The notes under the pieces were generated by a model that was not told the DNA's origin, searched no databases, and saw only the letters and a program-made list of their open reading frames with translations. From assembly GCA_011526585.1 (NCBI GenBank), contig WYBB01000052.1:1-64000 (forward strand): a stretch of 64,000 bases of DNA. Reading direction: 5' to 3'. Source of the stretch: Deltaproteobacteria bacterium. GTDB lineage: Bacteria; Myxococcota_A; UBA9042; PHBI01. Below are positions 19,025 to 29,443 of this stretch, in pieces. The position numbers and the translations under genes are program-made. Numbering within the stretch: the first letter of the stretch is position 1; every line of letters begins with the position of its first letter.

Positions 19025-19625
19025 GGACCAACATGTGCCGGCACGCCTCCTCGAACGCGGGCGCGGCGGCGACGAGCTCCTTGTCCAGGGTGGCGCGACA
19101 CACGAAGTAGCGGCTCGCGCCCTCCTTCCAGAGGGCCAGCGCGATGTCGACCCGGTCCTCGCCGCGCGCGACGAGGAGGCGCCCCGCGCTCCCGCCCTCA
19201 CCGCCGAGCTGCTCGTCCTTTTCGATCGTCCACGGGCCGCCCGAGAACTGCGCGAACTCGACCTTGTCGGCGACCGCCTTCCAGTCCTTCGGCTCGCACG
19301 AGCCGTCGCAGTTGCTGCCGGTCGAAAACGCCGTCATGAACCCGAGCGACGAGCCGGCCGGCGGCTTGACGCGCCCTGGGATCACCCCGGTCTCCCAGCC
19401 CTTGGGCTGGATCGCCAGGTGACGCTCCTTCTCGCCGGGCACCGCCTCGAACGCGAGCGTCAGGCCGGCCGGCACCTTCGCCGCGACCGCCGCGACCTCG
19501 GCCTGCTGCACCGCCGGATCGGGCTTCCCGGCGCCCGCGTCCGCGACCGCCGCCTCACCGCCTCCGCCCTTGCCGCAGCCCGCGGCGACCATCAGGAGCG
19601 CCGCGCTCAACACCTTGCTCTTCAT
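19014..19625 (-). CDS. Putative lipoprotein
   Basis: 203 residues starting M-K-S-K-V-L with a short hydrophobic stretch and lipobox A-A-G-C at residues 14-17. A Gly-rich and Ala/Pro linker leads to a ~150-residue domain with a C-D-G-S-C pair and another Cys near R-Y-F-V-C. I do not recognise the family. The gene lies head-to-tail with glnD: its stop lies inside the last codons of glnD (11-bp convergent overlap). Its start is divergent from xerD across 111 bp, so it has its own promoter region. Confidence 0.72.
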   Translation of the reverse strand: MKSKVLSAALLMVAAGCGKGGGGEAAVADAGAGKPDPAVQQAEVAAVAAKVPAGLTLAFEAVPGEKERHLAIQPKGWETGVIPGRVKPPAGSSLGFMTAFSTGSNCDGSCEPKDWKAVADKVEFAQFSGGPWTIEKDEQLGGEGGSAGRLLVARGEDRVDIALALWKEGASRYFVCRATLDKELVAAAPAFEEACRHMLVLSW

Positions 19626-19736
19626 GCCGCCCTCCTCGCGTGCTTGCCTTCTTCGTCCTTGCGTCCGGCTTGCCGAGCCGAGCTCGGCCCGGCCGGCAAA
19701 GTTGCCATAGCATCGATCCGTGCCATCGTCAGGGCC

Positions 19737-20687
19737 ATGCTCGCGACGCCCCCGACCGCCTCGCCGCTCCTCACGGCCTTCCTCTATCACCTGCGCTTCG
19801 AGCGCGGGCTCAGCGCCAACACCATCGCCGGCTACGCGCGTGACCTCGATCGCCTCGGCCGGTCCTGTGACCCGATCCACCGCTTCGATCGCGCCGCGCT
19901 CGAGCGCTGGATCGAGGCGCTCCACGCCGACGGCCTCGCGCCGCGCTCGATCGCGCGCGCGCTCTCGGCGGTGCGCACCTTCGGCGCCTGGCTCGTGCGC
20001 GAGGGCCACCGCGCCGACGAGCCGGCGCGTCTGCTACCGCTGCCCCGCCTCGGCCGCCCGCTGCCGGTCGTCCTGTCCGAGCCCCAGGTCGAGCGCCTCG
20101 TCGCCGCCCCCGAAGGCGACTCGCCGCTGGCCGTGCGCGACCGCGCCATGCTCGAGCTGCTCTACGGGGCGGGCCTGCGCGTCTCGGAGCTCTGCCGTCT
20201 GCGCCTCGACGATCTGCACCTCGCGGAGGCGCACCTGCGCACGACCGGCAAGGGCGACAAGACGCGCCTGGTGCCGCTCGGCGAGGTGGCGCTCGCCGCG
20301 CTCGAGCGCTGGCTCTCCGGCCCGCGCCAGACGCTCGTCGACACGGCGACGCGAAACGGGCTCCGGCGCCTGCCGGCCGAGGTCTTCATCAGCGCGCGCG
20401 GCAAGCCGCTGACCCGCCAGGGATTCTGGAAGAACCTCAAGCGCGACGCGCGGCGCGCCGGCCTGCCCGAGACGGTCTCACCGCACAAGCTCCGCCACTC
20501 GTTCGCGACGCACCTCCTCGATGGCGGCGCCGACCTGAGGAGCGTGCAGGCGATGCTCGGCCACGCCGACCTCGCCACCACCCAGATCTACACCCACGTC
20601 TCGCAGAAGAGCCTGCGCGCGGCGTACGATCAGGCCCACCCACTCGCGGCGCGTGAGCCTCCCCGACGCGGCCGACGTCGGCTATAA
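19737..20687 (+). CDS. xerD: Tyrosine recombinase XerC/XerD
   Basis: 316 residues. The N-terminal SAM-like core-binding domain has F-L-Y-H-L-R-F-E-R-G-L-S-x-N-T-I-x-x-Y. The catalytic domain carries all residues: Arg in L-Y-G-A-G-L-R-V-S-E-L, Lys in T-G-K-G-D-K-T-R, H-K-L-R-H-S-F-A-T-H, H in L-G-H-A-D-L-A-T-T and the nucleophile in Q-I-Y-T-H-V. Xer proteins resolve chromosome dimers at dif. XerC and XerD cannot be separated with certainty here. The length, clean context and lack of att-like repeats or phage genes argue for the housekeeping enzyme and not a prophage integrase. A slightly long Arg-rich tail follows the usual end. Confidence 0.9.
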   Translation: MLATPPTASPLLTAFLYHLRFERGLSANTIAGYARDLDRLGRSCDPIHRFDRAALERWIEALHADGLAPRSIARALSAVRTFGAWLVREGHRADEPARLLPLPRLGRPLPVVLSEPQVERLVAAPEGDSPLAVRDRAMLELLYGAGLRVSELCRLRLDDLHLAEAHLRTTGKGDKTRLVPLGEVALAALERWLSGPRQTLVDTATRNGLRRLPAEVFISARGKPLTRQGFWKNLKRDARRAGLPETVSPHKLRHSFATHLLDGGADLRSVQAMLGHADLATTQIYTHVSQKSLRAAYDQAHPLAAREPPRRGRRRL

Positions 20688-22497
20688 CGGAGCCGTGCAC
20701 TCCCCCGCCAGCCCGATCCTCGCCAGCGCGCGCTACCGGGCCGTGCGCAAGCTCGGCGAGGGCGGCATGGGCGCGGTCTTCGAGGTCGAGGACCGCGAGC
20801 TCGGCGGGCGCTGCGCCCTCAAGCTCATGCGCGCCTCCGGCGACGACGGCGCGCTCCTGCGCTTCAAGCGTGAGTTCCGCGCCGTCGCCCAGATCCACCA
20901 CCCCAACCTCGTGCGCCTCTACGAGCTCTCGAGCGACGACCAGCACTGGTTCTACACGATGGAGCTCGTCGACGGCGTCGATCTGCAGACCGCTCTCACC
21001 CGCGCGAGCGCGCCGCCCGCCGACCTCGCGCGGCCGACCGAGGAGGTCGCCTTCGAGAGCCTGGACGCGATCACGACGGACGCTCCCGCCACCACGCCGG
21101 CGCCCGCGGACCCGCCGCCCGCGAGCGGCGCCGACCCGACGGCGGCCGAACGCAACGCCACGCTCCCGATGACGCGCTGCGATATTTCACGCCTCGGCCG
21201 CCTGCTGCCGCAGCTCCTCGACGCCCTCGCCTGTCTGCACCGACACGGCCTCGTGCACCGCGACCTCAAGCCGGAGAACATCCTGGTCGATCGGTGCGAC
21301 CGCCTGCGCATCCTCGACTTCGGCATCGTCCAGGAGCTCGCCGGGCTCCGCGTCACGGGCGCCGGCAACCTCCTCGGCACCCTCGCCTACATGTCGCCCG
21401 AGCAGTGCAACGAGGGGGAGGTGACGGCGGCGAGCGACCTCTACAGCCTCGGCTGCGTGCTCTTCCAGCTCCTGACCGGCCAGCCGCCCTTCGGTCGGGG
21501 CAGCCTCAAGGTCGCGCTCGACCACCAGCTCACCGAGGCGCCGCTCGTCTCGTCCCGGGTCGACGGCGTGCCGGACGCCTACGTGACGCTCTGCCGCGAT
21601 CTGCTCGCCAAGGATCCGCTCGCGCGCCCTTCGATCGACGACGTGCGGCGCCGCCTCGAGCTGCCCGCCGACCTCGCGCGGCACGAGCCCACGCCCCTCA
21701 CCTTCATCGGGCGCGAGCGCGAGCGGGCCTTCTTGACGACGCGCCTCGAGGCCGCCAGCCAGGGCCAGGTCGGCCTGGTCTTCCTCGAGGGAGCGAGCGG
21801 CGTCGGCAAGTCCGCGCTGGCGCGCACGATGGGCGAGCGCGCGCGCACGCTGGGCTTTTCGCTCTTCCGCGGGCGCTGCTACGAGCGCGAGTCGGTCCCG
21901 TTTCGCGCCTTCGACCAGGTGATGGACGAGGTGGCGCTCCATCTGCGCGCGCTCTCCGACGAGCGCCTGCGCATGCTCGCGCCGCTCATCGAGCGGGTGA
22001 GCTGGCTCTTCCCGGCGCTGGCGTCGTTCGTATCCGACGAGGCCTCCCGCGGGCGCGAGCTCGCCACCCCGCCGCGCGATCCGGCGGCGCGCCCGGCGGC
22101 CAAGCTCCACCTCGCCATGGCCTCGCTCGAGGTGCTGATCGCCGAGCTCGCCGAGGCGACACCGCTGATGATCGTCGTCGACGATCTGCAGTGGACCGAC
22201 GACGAGAGCGTCGCGATCCTCGAAGCGCTCTTGCGCACCGACGCGCGCCTGCTCCTCTTCGCGCTGCACCGCCCCGTCGCCCCCGACGAGCGCCACCCGC
22301 TGGCGCGCTTCTTCGCGCGCCACGCCACCCACCCGGCGCTGTCGCGCCTCACGCTCGATCCCATGAGCGTCGCCGAGCTGGCGACGATGGTGCACCATCA
22401 CGCCGCGGGCGCGATCTCCGCGCAGGCGGCGCCCACCCTGGTGCCGCGGGCGCGTGCGCTGCCTCCTGCACCTCAAGCGCTACGCCGCCGGCCGTGA
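20653..22497 (+). pseudogene. 5' part of a Ser/Thr kinase-STAND ATPase regulator (truncated by frameshift/deletion)
   Basis: 614 residues. The Hanks kinase domain has the glycine loop L-G-E-G-G-M-G-A-V-F, Lys in C-A-L-K-L-M, H-R-D-L-K-P-E-N and D-F-G-I-V-Q, interrupted by a Pro/Ala/Thr-rich insert (about residues 130-175). An ATPase module then has G-A-S-G-V-G-K-S-A-L and Walker B L-M-I-V-V-D-D-L-Q-W-T-D. After about residue 585 the sequence turns to nonsense and stops at 22497. The matching TPR-like C-terminus continues in another frame from 22454. Full-length relatives are over 1200 residues, so several hundred residues are missing at the join. GTG 20653 or GTG 20695 could be the start; the former overlaps xerD. 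The truncated protein could still be made and act as a kinase. Confidence 0.7.
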
Positions 22498-23782
22498 CGA
22501 GCTCGAGGCGCTCCTCGCCACGCGCGGTCTGTCGATGCAGCGCTCGCGCCCGGCCCTCCTCATGCGGCTCCTTTCGGTGCAGCTCCGGCTGTGGGGGTGG
22601 CAGCTCCTGCCCGACGTCTGGGGCCGGCGTGCACCGAGCGCGAGCGACCGCGAGTGGCTCGACCTGCTCGAGCTCATGATGTCGATCGTGATCACCAGCT
22701 GGCCGCTCGACGGCGCCGAGTACGCCCTGCGCTATCGGCTGGTGGCGCGGCGCCTGCACGGCGAGGGCGGGCTCCGCGCGGTGTGCATGCAGATCATCCA
22801 GCACACGCTGCTCTACTGCCCCGACGCTCGCAAACAAGCTCGCCTCATGCGCCGGGTCGACCACCTCGAGGCGACCCACGACGCCGCTAGCCTCGACGCC
22901 GTCTCGCGCTGCCTCCTGCCCTATGCGCGCGGCGCGATCGCGCTGCACAGTGACCCGGCCGCGGCGCATGCCCATCTGCGCGCGGCGATCGCCATCCTCG
23001 ACGCCGCCGGCTGGGTCGAGGCCTACGAGGCGGCCACCTCGCGCTGCATCGCGGTGTGGGCCGCCGAGGCCGCCGGCCTCTACCTCGACGGCCAGGCGCT
23101 CTGCCGCGATCTCCTGCGCTTCCCGACCTCGCTCGTCGCGCTCGTCACGATCCCCTTCGAGGTCCGCCTGCACCTGGCGCGCGCCGAGCTCGACCCCGCC
23201 CGCGCGCGCCTCGACGCCTGGGAGTCGGTGCTGCCGAGCGACGTGAGCACGACCGAGCACTTCTGGCTGCGCCTCCTGCGCGCCCAGGTCGCCGTCGCCG
23301 CGGGCGACCTCGACGAGACGATCCTCGCGGTCCTCGGACGGCTCCGGCGCGAGGCCCGCTGGACCGGCGATCTGCTGCCCTCGTGGCCTCGTTCGCATTT
23401 CTTCGTCATCTCGCTCGACGCGCGCCTCGCGCTCGCCAGCCGCGGCCTGCTCTCCGGTCGTGAGCTGCGCCGCACCCGCAAGATGGCCAGCGCCCTGGCG
23501 CGCCGCGGCTGGAGCACCTTGCGCGCCGCCGGCCTGCGCGCGCTCGGCGTCCTCGCGCTCTTGCGCGGTGATCGCTCACGCGCACGCACGCTCGTCGCGC
23601 GGGCGCTCACCCAGGCCAGGCGCTGCGGTGGCCCGTGGCAGACCTGGCTGTGCCTGCGCGTGGCGCACGCGCTGGCCGATCCCGCTGACCGCACCGCGCT
23701 CGAGGCCGAGCTCACCACCCTGGAGCACACCCACGGCTTCGCACCGAGCGGGCTCGTCGCCTACGAGCGCCTGGTCCGCTGA
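22454..23782 (+). pseudogene. 3' part (TPR-like C-terminus) of the split kinase-ATPase regulator
   Basis: 442 residues, helical, Ala/Leu/Arg-rich, with TPR-like pairs. It begins abruptly with L-L-H-L-K-R-Y-A-A-G-R-D-E-L-E, with no signal or start context. The passage L-L-A-T-R-G-L...R-P-A-L-L-M-R-L-L-S-V-Q-L-R-L-W-G resembles the helical region found after the ATPase in myxobacterial kinase-AAA-TPR proteins (recalled pattern, not a search). It is in frame +2 relative to frame +1 of the kinase half and overlaps it by 44 bp, so the simplest reading is one gene with an out-of-frame internal deletion, or an assembly error. It ends 12 bp before the convergent MopE-like gene. Confidence 0.65.
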
Positions 23783-23794
23783 GCCAGGGCTCGA

Positions 23795-26700
23795 TCAGAG
23801 CGGAAAGATCCGCAGGTCCTCGAAGCGCACGTCGTTCATCGCCCAGCCGTAGAGGCCGAAGGTCCCCCCCGACCACGTTCCGTCCGTGACGTTGAAGAGC
23901 ACCCTGCCATCGACGCGGATCTGGTGTGTCGCGCCGCTGCGCCGGACCTCGAGGCGCTGCCAGGCCTTGAGCTCGGGCGCGTACGGCGCCTCCTCGGCGA
24001 GCAGCGTGTAGACCCCGCCGACGACCTTGACGAGGCGCGCGTGCCCGGACTGCGCGTCGAGCGAGACGCGGAAGTAGTTGTCGGTGTCCTGCACGTCGTA
24101 GACGACCCCGAAGGCGTCGTTGTCGAACGCGAAGAAGGCGACCTGCAGCGTGCCCTGCCCGAATTGGTCTCCGGTGGTGATGAAGGTGCCGATGCGCCGG
24201 ATGTCCTGGGTCGAGGCGGGCGCGTCGATGCAGTTGCCGAAGAGCTGCAGCACGCCGTCGGCGACCGACCAGCTCGCGCTGCCCTCGGAGCCGCAGAACG
24301 CATGCACCGTCCAGCCGGCCGGCACGACCCCGTTGGAGAACGTCTCCTCCCAGATCTCCTCTGGATCGGGCGCCGGCCTGAGCCTCCACACCGCGCTCTG
24401 CTCGAGGGCACCCGAGACGCTGCGAGCCCCGAGCAGGTAGAGGTGCTCGGGGTCGGCGCTCAGCGTGTCGGCGCGCCGGCCCTGACCCGAGGGCAGGACC
24501 GTCGTCAGCGTCCAGTCGCTCGGGCTGGTCACGCGATCGAGCGGCGCGGAGGCGAGCACGGTGGACACACCCGTGCTGTCGGCCCGGTGGCCGAGCACGA
24601 CGGCGCGCCCCTGGAACGAGACCGCGCGCAGCCAGTCGATCGGCGCGACACCGGTGAAGGAGATGTCGTAGCGCGTGGTGAGATCGGTCACGAAGAAGAG
24701 GCCGCCGGTGCCGACACCGATCGCCATCGTCGTCGGCTGAAAGGGCGCGCTCGCAGCGAGCTCGGTGAAGTCCAGGAGGCGGCGACCGCTCGGCGTGGTG
24801 ATGCTCAGCGGAGCCAAGGTGGTCCAGGAGTCCTGATCGGGGTCGTAGCTGCGCACGCGGATCTGGGTCGGCGCCTCGCGGCTCCCCACGTTCGAGCCGA
24901 TGTGGATGATCCCGCCGACGAAGCCGAGGCCGGCCGCGTAGTCGTTCGACGCCGAGCCCAGCGCGGCGCAGGTCCAGGTGGTCGGCTCACCGTCGGACCC
25001 GGCCGGGCTCGTGCACATGCGGTGCAAGGCGGGCCCGTTCGCGCTCATGCCGAGCGCGGTGAGCAGCACGAAGTTGGAGATCGAGGGCGTGCCCAGCCGC
25101 AGCCGGTAGTAGGCAGCGCCGACGTCCTCCTCGGGATCGCCCGGGAAGGCGTCGCGGATGGTGCCGGCGGTGCGGGTGCTGCTCCATGCCCCGTCGACGA
25201 GCTCCCAGAGCACGTTGCCGTTGGCGACGTAGCGGGCATCCAGCGCGAAGTGCGCTTCGGCGGTGCCGAGGCTCTGCGAGACCGCCTGCTCGGCCGCGCC
25301 GTACCGCGTCACCCAGAGCGCGCCGGCGACCGGGGTGAGGCCGCCCGCGCCCCAGACATGGGCGCCCTGGCCGCCGCTCACGAAGCTCTCCGCGCCCGTT
25401 CCGAAGCGCGGCTCCAGGACCTCGATGAAGCCCGTGCAGACGCTCTCGATACAGACGTCACCGTGGGTCGCCGCCGACCCGTCGTCACAGCCCGCGAAGT
25501 CGGTCTTGGCGACGTGCTCGCAGGTCCCGCCGCCGTCGCAACGGTCGGCGGTGCACGGATCGCCGTCGTCCGTGCAGCTCACCCCGGCCGCCGCGAGGGA
25601 CCAGCCGAGCGGGTTCGCCACATTGCAGACCTGGCAGGGGTTCGACGGGTTGGGCGCACCGGATGGATGGCAGACGCCCCCGATGAAGCAGCCGGAGAGC
25701 ACGTCGAGCTCGCACTGCTGCTGCGCGTTGCACGTCGCGGCGACGCAGGCCGACCCGACCGGCGCCGTGCAGGTGCCGCAGCTCCCCCCGCAGCCGTCCG
25801 GGCCGCACTCGCGCCCGGTGCAGCTCGGCGCGAGCGGTGTGCACACGTCCTCTTCGACGCCCCCCGAGCACACGCGCGTGCCGCTCGCCACGCACGCGCC
25901 CGTGCCGCAGCTCACCGTGACCGGGACGTAGTCCTCGTCGGTCGCGCCGTTGCAGTCGTCGTCGACGCCGTCGCAGTCGGCGTCGCTCGGCGCCTCGGTC
26001 CCTGCGACGCAGGTGTCGACGATCTCGCCGCCCTGGCACGTCCTCTGGCCCTCGGTGCTGCACGCGCCCGTGCCGCAGGTCGTGGTCGTCACGGCGAAGT
26101 CCTCGTCGGCCACGCCGCTGCAGTCGTCGTCGACGTCGTCGCAGGTCGTGTCGGTCGCCGACAGCGGCGCGCCCGGCGTGCAACTGTCGACGACCGTGCC
26201 CTGGATCGAGCAGACCCTCGTGCCCGTCGCCGTGCACGCGCCGCGGCCGCAGGTCGTCCCGCTGGCGACGAAGTCCTCGTCGATCTCACCATCGCAGTCG
26301 TCGTCGAGGCGGTCGCAGGTGACATCGCTCTCGGACAGCGGCGACTTCGGCGTGCAGATCTCCGCCTCCTCGCCGCCCGCGCAGCGCGTGACGCCGTTGT
26401 CGGCGCAGGCGCCGACGCCGCACGAGACGCTCGCGGGCACGTAGCTCTCGTCGGTCTCGCCGTCGCAGTCGTCGTCCACGCCGTCGCAGGTCACATCGCT
26501 CGCGGTGAGCGGCGCCCCCGGCTGGCAGCTGTCCCGCTCTTCGCCGCCCGCGCAGGAGGTGACCCCGGCGCTGGCGCACGCGCCCGTGCCGCAGCTCGTC
26601 ACGCGCGGCTCGTAGTCCTCGTCCGGATCGCCGTCGCAGTCGTCGTCGACCCCGTCGCAGTCTGCGTCCTGTGCAGCGCCGACGCCGCTCTCGCAGCTGT

Positions 26701-27877
26701 CCTTCGCCTGGCCGTCCACGCACGCGAGCATGCCGCTGCCGGCGCACGGCCCCACGCCGCAGGTCGTCTCGACGGCCACGAAGTCCTCGTCGACCTCGCC
26801 GTCGCAGTCGTCGTCCACGTCGTCGCAGGTCGCGTCGTCGGCCGCGGCCTCGCCGGGCTCACAGTCGTCGCTCTCGACGCCGAGCGCGCAGCTGGTCGTA
26901 CCGCCTCGCGCGCACGCCCCCACGCCACAGCTCGTCGCGCGCGCCTCGTAGTCTTCGTCCGCCTCACCGTCGCAGTCGTCGTCGACGCCGTCGCAGGTCT
27001 CGTCGCTCGCGGCGGCCGGCAGCGGCGCGCAGCTGTCGACCGGGTCCCCGTCGACGCAGAGCAGCTGCCCGGCGGCCGTGCACGGCCCGAGCCCGCAGCT
27101 CGTGTCCGTCGGCACGAAGTCGTCGTCGGTCGCGCCGTCGCAGTCATCGTCGACGCCGTCGCAGGTGGTGTCGTCCTCGGTCACCGGGCGGTCGCAGCTA
27201 TCGACCTCCGCGCCCTCGACGCAGGTCCTGACGCCGGTCGCCGAGCACGCGCCCTCGTCGCAGAAGGTCGCGTTCGTCACGTAGTCTTCGTCGGTCGCTC
27301 CGTCGCAGTCCTCGTCGACGCCGTCGCAGCGCTCGTCGGCCGCGGCATGACCCGATATGCCACTGTAATCGCACGAGAATGTCGGCGAACCGAGCTCGTC
27401 GAGGCGGCAGGTGACGCGCAGCGCGGCGGCCTCGTCCGCGCACAGCCCGACGCCGGGGCAGGTCGCCTCGATCGTTCCGTCCGGTGGCCCGAGCGCATCG
27501 GGGTCGCGCTGATCGTTGACGCAGTCCCCGTCGCTGTCGGCGCCGCTCGACTCGAGCGCGTCGATGATCCCGTCACCGTCCTCGTCGCGCGGGTCGGCGG
27601 GATCACCGCCGACCTCGGCGAGATCGTCGGCGCCGTCGCCATCGCTGTCGCGCGAGATCGGGTTCAGGCCGAGCTCGAGCTCTTGCGCGTTGCTCAGGCC
27701 GTCGTTGTCCTCGTCACCGTCGGCGGCGAGGCAGCGCCCGTCGTGACAGACCCCGTCGGCGCACGGCGACTCGACGCTGCACGACCCGCCCTGGGCGCGG
27801 CGCGCCCCCTCGACGCAGCCAGCGAGGATCACCGCGACCGCGCAGCACGCGACTCCCAGCGTAACGGTGACGCGCAT
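23795..27877 (-). CDS. Giant MopE-like lipoprotein with nine Cys/Asp repeats
   Basis: 1360 residues. ATG 27877 follows GGAGGAG directly; the signal ends in lipobox L-A-G-C (Cys21). Residues 52-128 hold thrombospondin type-3-like Ca2+ motifs (D-x-D-x-D-G). Residues 184-690 are nine ~56-residue repeats of the form C-D-G-V-D-D-D-C-D-G-x-x-D-E-D-Y...S-C-G-x-G-A-C...D-S-C, the metal-binding motif seen in MopE-type proteins. A Cys-rich block (E-C-G-P-D-G-C-G-G-S-C) follows, then about 300 residues of beta repeats. The final ~190 residues resemble a laminin-G/concanavalin-like sandwich (F-A-F-D-N-D-A-F-G-V-V-Y-D, then D-N-Y-F-R-V-S-L). It is probably a surface adhesin or carbohydrate-binding protein; that role is inference. 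Confidence 0.85.
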   Translation of the reverse strand: MRVTVTLGVACCAVAVILAGCVEGARRAQGGSCSVESPCADGVCHDGRCLAADGDEDNDGLSNAQELELGLNPISRDSDGDGADDLAEVGGDPADPRDEDGDGIIDALESSGADSDGDCVNDQRDPDALGPPDGTIEATCPGVGLCADEAAALRVTCRLDELGSPTFSCDYSGISGHAAADERCDGVDEDCDGATDEDYVTNATFCDEGACSATGVRTCVEGAEVDSCDRPVTEDDTTCDGVDDDCDGATDDDFVPTDTSCGLGPCTAAGQLLCVDGDPVDSCAPLPAAASDETCDGVDDDCDGEADEDYEARATSCGVGACARGGTTSCALGVESDDCEPGEAAADDATCDDVDDDCDGEVDEDFVAVETTCGVGPCAGSGMLACVDGQAKDSCESGVGAAQDADCDGVDDDCDGDPDEDYEPRVTSCGTGACASAGVTSCAGGEERDSCQPGAPLTASDVTCDGVDDDCDGETDESYVPASVSCGVGACADNGVTRCAGGEEAEICTPKSPLSESDVTCDRLDDDCDGEIDEDFVASGTTCGRGACTATGTRVCSIQGTVVDSCTPGAPLSATDTTCDDVDDDCSGVADEDFAVTTTTCGTGACSTEGQRTCQGGEIVDTCVAGTEAPSDADCDGVDDDCNGATDEDYVPVTVSCGTGACVASGTRVCSGGVEEDVCTPLAPSCTGRECGPDGCGGSCGTCTAPVGSACVAATCNAQQQCELDVLSGCFIGGVCHPSGAPNPSNPCQVCNVANPLGWSLAAAGVSCTDDGDPCTADRCDGGGTCEHVAKTDFAGCDDGSAATHGDVCIESVCTGFIEVLEPRFGTGAESFVSGGQGAHVWGAGGLTPVAGALWVTRYGAAEQAVSQSLGTAEAHFALDARYVANGNVLWELVDGAWSSTRTAGTIRDAFPGDPEEDVGAAYYRLRLGTPSISNFVLLTALGMSANGPALHRMCTSPAGSDGEPTTWTCAALGSASNDYAAGLGFVGGIIHIGSNVGSREAPTQIRVRSYDPDQDSWTTLAPLSITTPSGRRLLDFTELAASAPFQPTTMAIGVGTGGLFFVTDLTTRYDISFTGVAPIDWLRAVSFQGRAVVLGHRADSTGVSTVLASAPLDRVTSPSDWTLTTVLPSGQGRRADTLSADPEHLYLLGARSVSGALEQSAVWRLRPAPDPEEIWEETFSNGVVPAGWTVHAFCGSEGSASWSVADGVLQLFGNCIDAPASTQDIRRIGTFITTGDQFGQGTLQVAFFAFDNDAFGVVYDVQDTDNYFRVSLDAQSGHARLVKVVGGVYTLLAEEAPYAPELKAWQRLEVRRSGATHQIRVDGRVLFNVTDGTWSGGTFGLYGWAMNDVRFEDLRIFPL
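25815..27330 (-). repeat. Nine tandem ~168-bp coding repeats (MopE-type)
   Basis: Each unit encodes one C-D-G-V-D-D-D-C-D-G block and its paired Cys segment; on the plus strand the mark is cgtcGCAGTCGTCGTCGACGcc-like sequence about every 168 bp. Units vary in the second half, so they are old duplications and not recent copies, except for the near-identical first halves, which could recombine. Confidence 0.85.
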
Positions 27878-27976
27878 CTCCTCCCCTCCGAAACACGGGC
27901 AGATTGCCAAGACTAATGGCTGGACCCGCTCATGTCGAGACGTCGACGCGGACCCGGGCACGAGCCCGGAAGGCCG

Positions 27977-28336
27977 TCACACGAGGCCGAGGACCAGCGC
28001 CAGCGCCGCCGGCACGGCCTGGATGATCAGGATCCGCCAGCTCACCGTCAGCGCGCCGACGACGCCGGCGACGACGACGCACACGAGGAAGAAGGTCGCG
28101 ACGTCGCGGGCGTGCGGCGCGTCGCCGAGGATGAGCGCCCACACGAGCCCGGCCGCGAGGAAGAGGTTGTAGAGCCCCTGGTTCTTGGCGAGCGCGGCGG
28201 ACTGCGCGGCGAACTCGCGCGTCGTGCCGAAGACCTTGCGGCCGTAGCGGGTCTGCCAGAGCAGCGCCTCGAGCACGAAGAAGAAGACGTGCAGGGCGGC
28301 GGTGAGGACGATCAGCGCGGTGACGACGGCGTGCAT
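27977..28336 (-). CDS. DUF1304 family membrane protein
   Basis: 119 residues with four hydrophobic helices. The conserved DUF1304 features are visible: an early F-V-L-E-A-L-L-W-Q-T, then R-K-V-F-G, and L-A-K-N-Q-G-L-Y-N-L-F-L-A-A-G-L. The family is a small integral membrane protein group of unknown biochemistry, about 120 residues long, so this is full length. The gene lies 100 bp downstream of the MopE-like gene start on the same strand, and is divergent from the SDR gene across 129 bp. Confidence 0.88.
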   Translation of the reverse strand: MHAVVTALIVLTAALHVFFFVLEALLWQTRYGRKVFGTTREFAAQSAALAKNQGLYNLFLAAGLVWALILGDAPHARDVATFFLVCVVVAGVVGALTVSWRILIIQAVPAALALVLGLV

Positions 28337-28465
28337 GTGCGAGCGAGACCACAGCCCCGGGGCGACGTCAACCGGGGGTGCCGGCGCGCGTGTGTCGGGC
28401 CTGTGTGCGGGCGGTGGGCGCGACCCCGTGGCGTGGCGCGTCGATCGCTGCTATGAGCCTTGCCC

Positions 28466-29284
<819 letters not shown>

Positions 29285-29392
29285 TCGCGTGCGCCGGCCC
29301 CGCGCGTCGGAGCGGTGAGCCAAAGATTGGTCGATGAATCGAGCGAGGCGGGATGGCCGCAAGGAGGGAGGGAAGGGAGCGCGGAGGCGACC

Positions 29393-29424
29393 GACCGACC
29401 GACGCAGCGGACGCCCGCCGCAGC
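29393..29424 (+). repeat. Dispersed 32-bp repeat, copy A
   Basis: GACCGACCGACGC, then one variable base, GCGGACGCCCGCCG, one variable base, AGC. A second copy lies at 31940-31971 and differs only at the two variable bases. Both lie in intergenic DNA just past the 3' end of a minus-strand gene. Confidence 0.6.
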
Positions 29425-29443
29425 CGATTCAGCGACCAGTCTT

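Noticed and set aside
19737..20687. Prophage or integrative element suggested by a tyrosine recombinase
   Set aside because: No att-like repeats, phage or transfer genes nearby; the sequence fits housekeeping XerC/D, and the tRNA is 8.7 kb away without a duplicated end.
22454..23782. Independent TPR gene starting at GTG 22454
   Set aside because: No ribosome site, and the sequence begins in the middle of a helical region; it fits better as the lost C-terminus of the upstream kinase.
25815..27330. Possible CRISPR array because of regular repeats
   Set aside because: The ~168-bp units are in frame, encode a Cys/Asp domain and lack constant 25-40 bp repeats with unique spacers.
23924..27916. 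1330-codon open frame on the plus strand opposite the MopE-like gene
   Set aside because: Antisense of Cys/Asp repeats; low-complexity A-V-D-A-V-A strings only reflect the repeats on the other strand.
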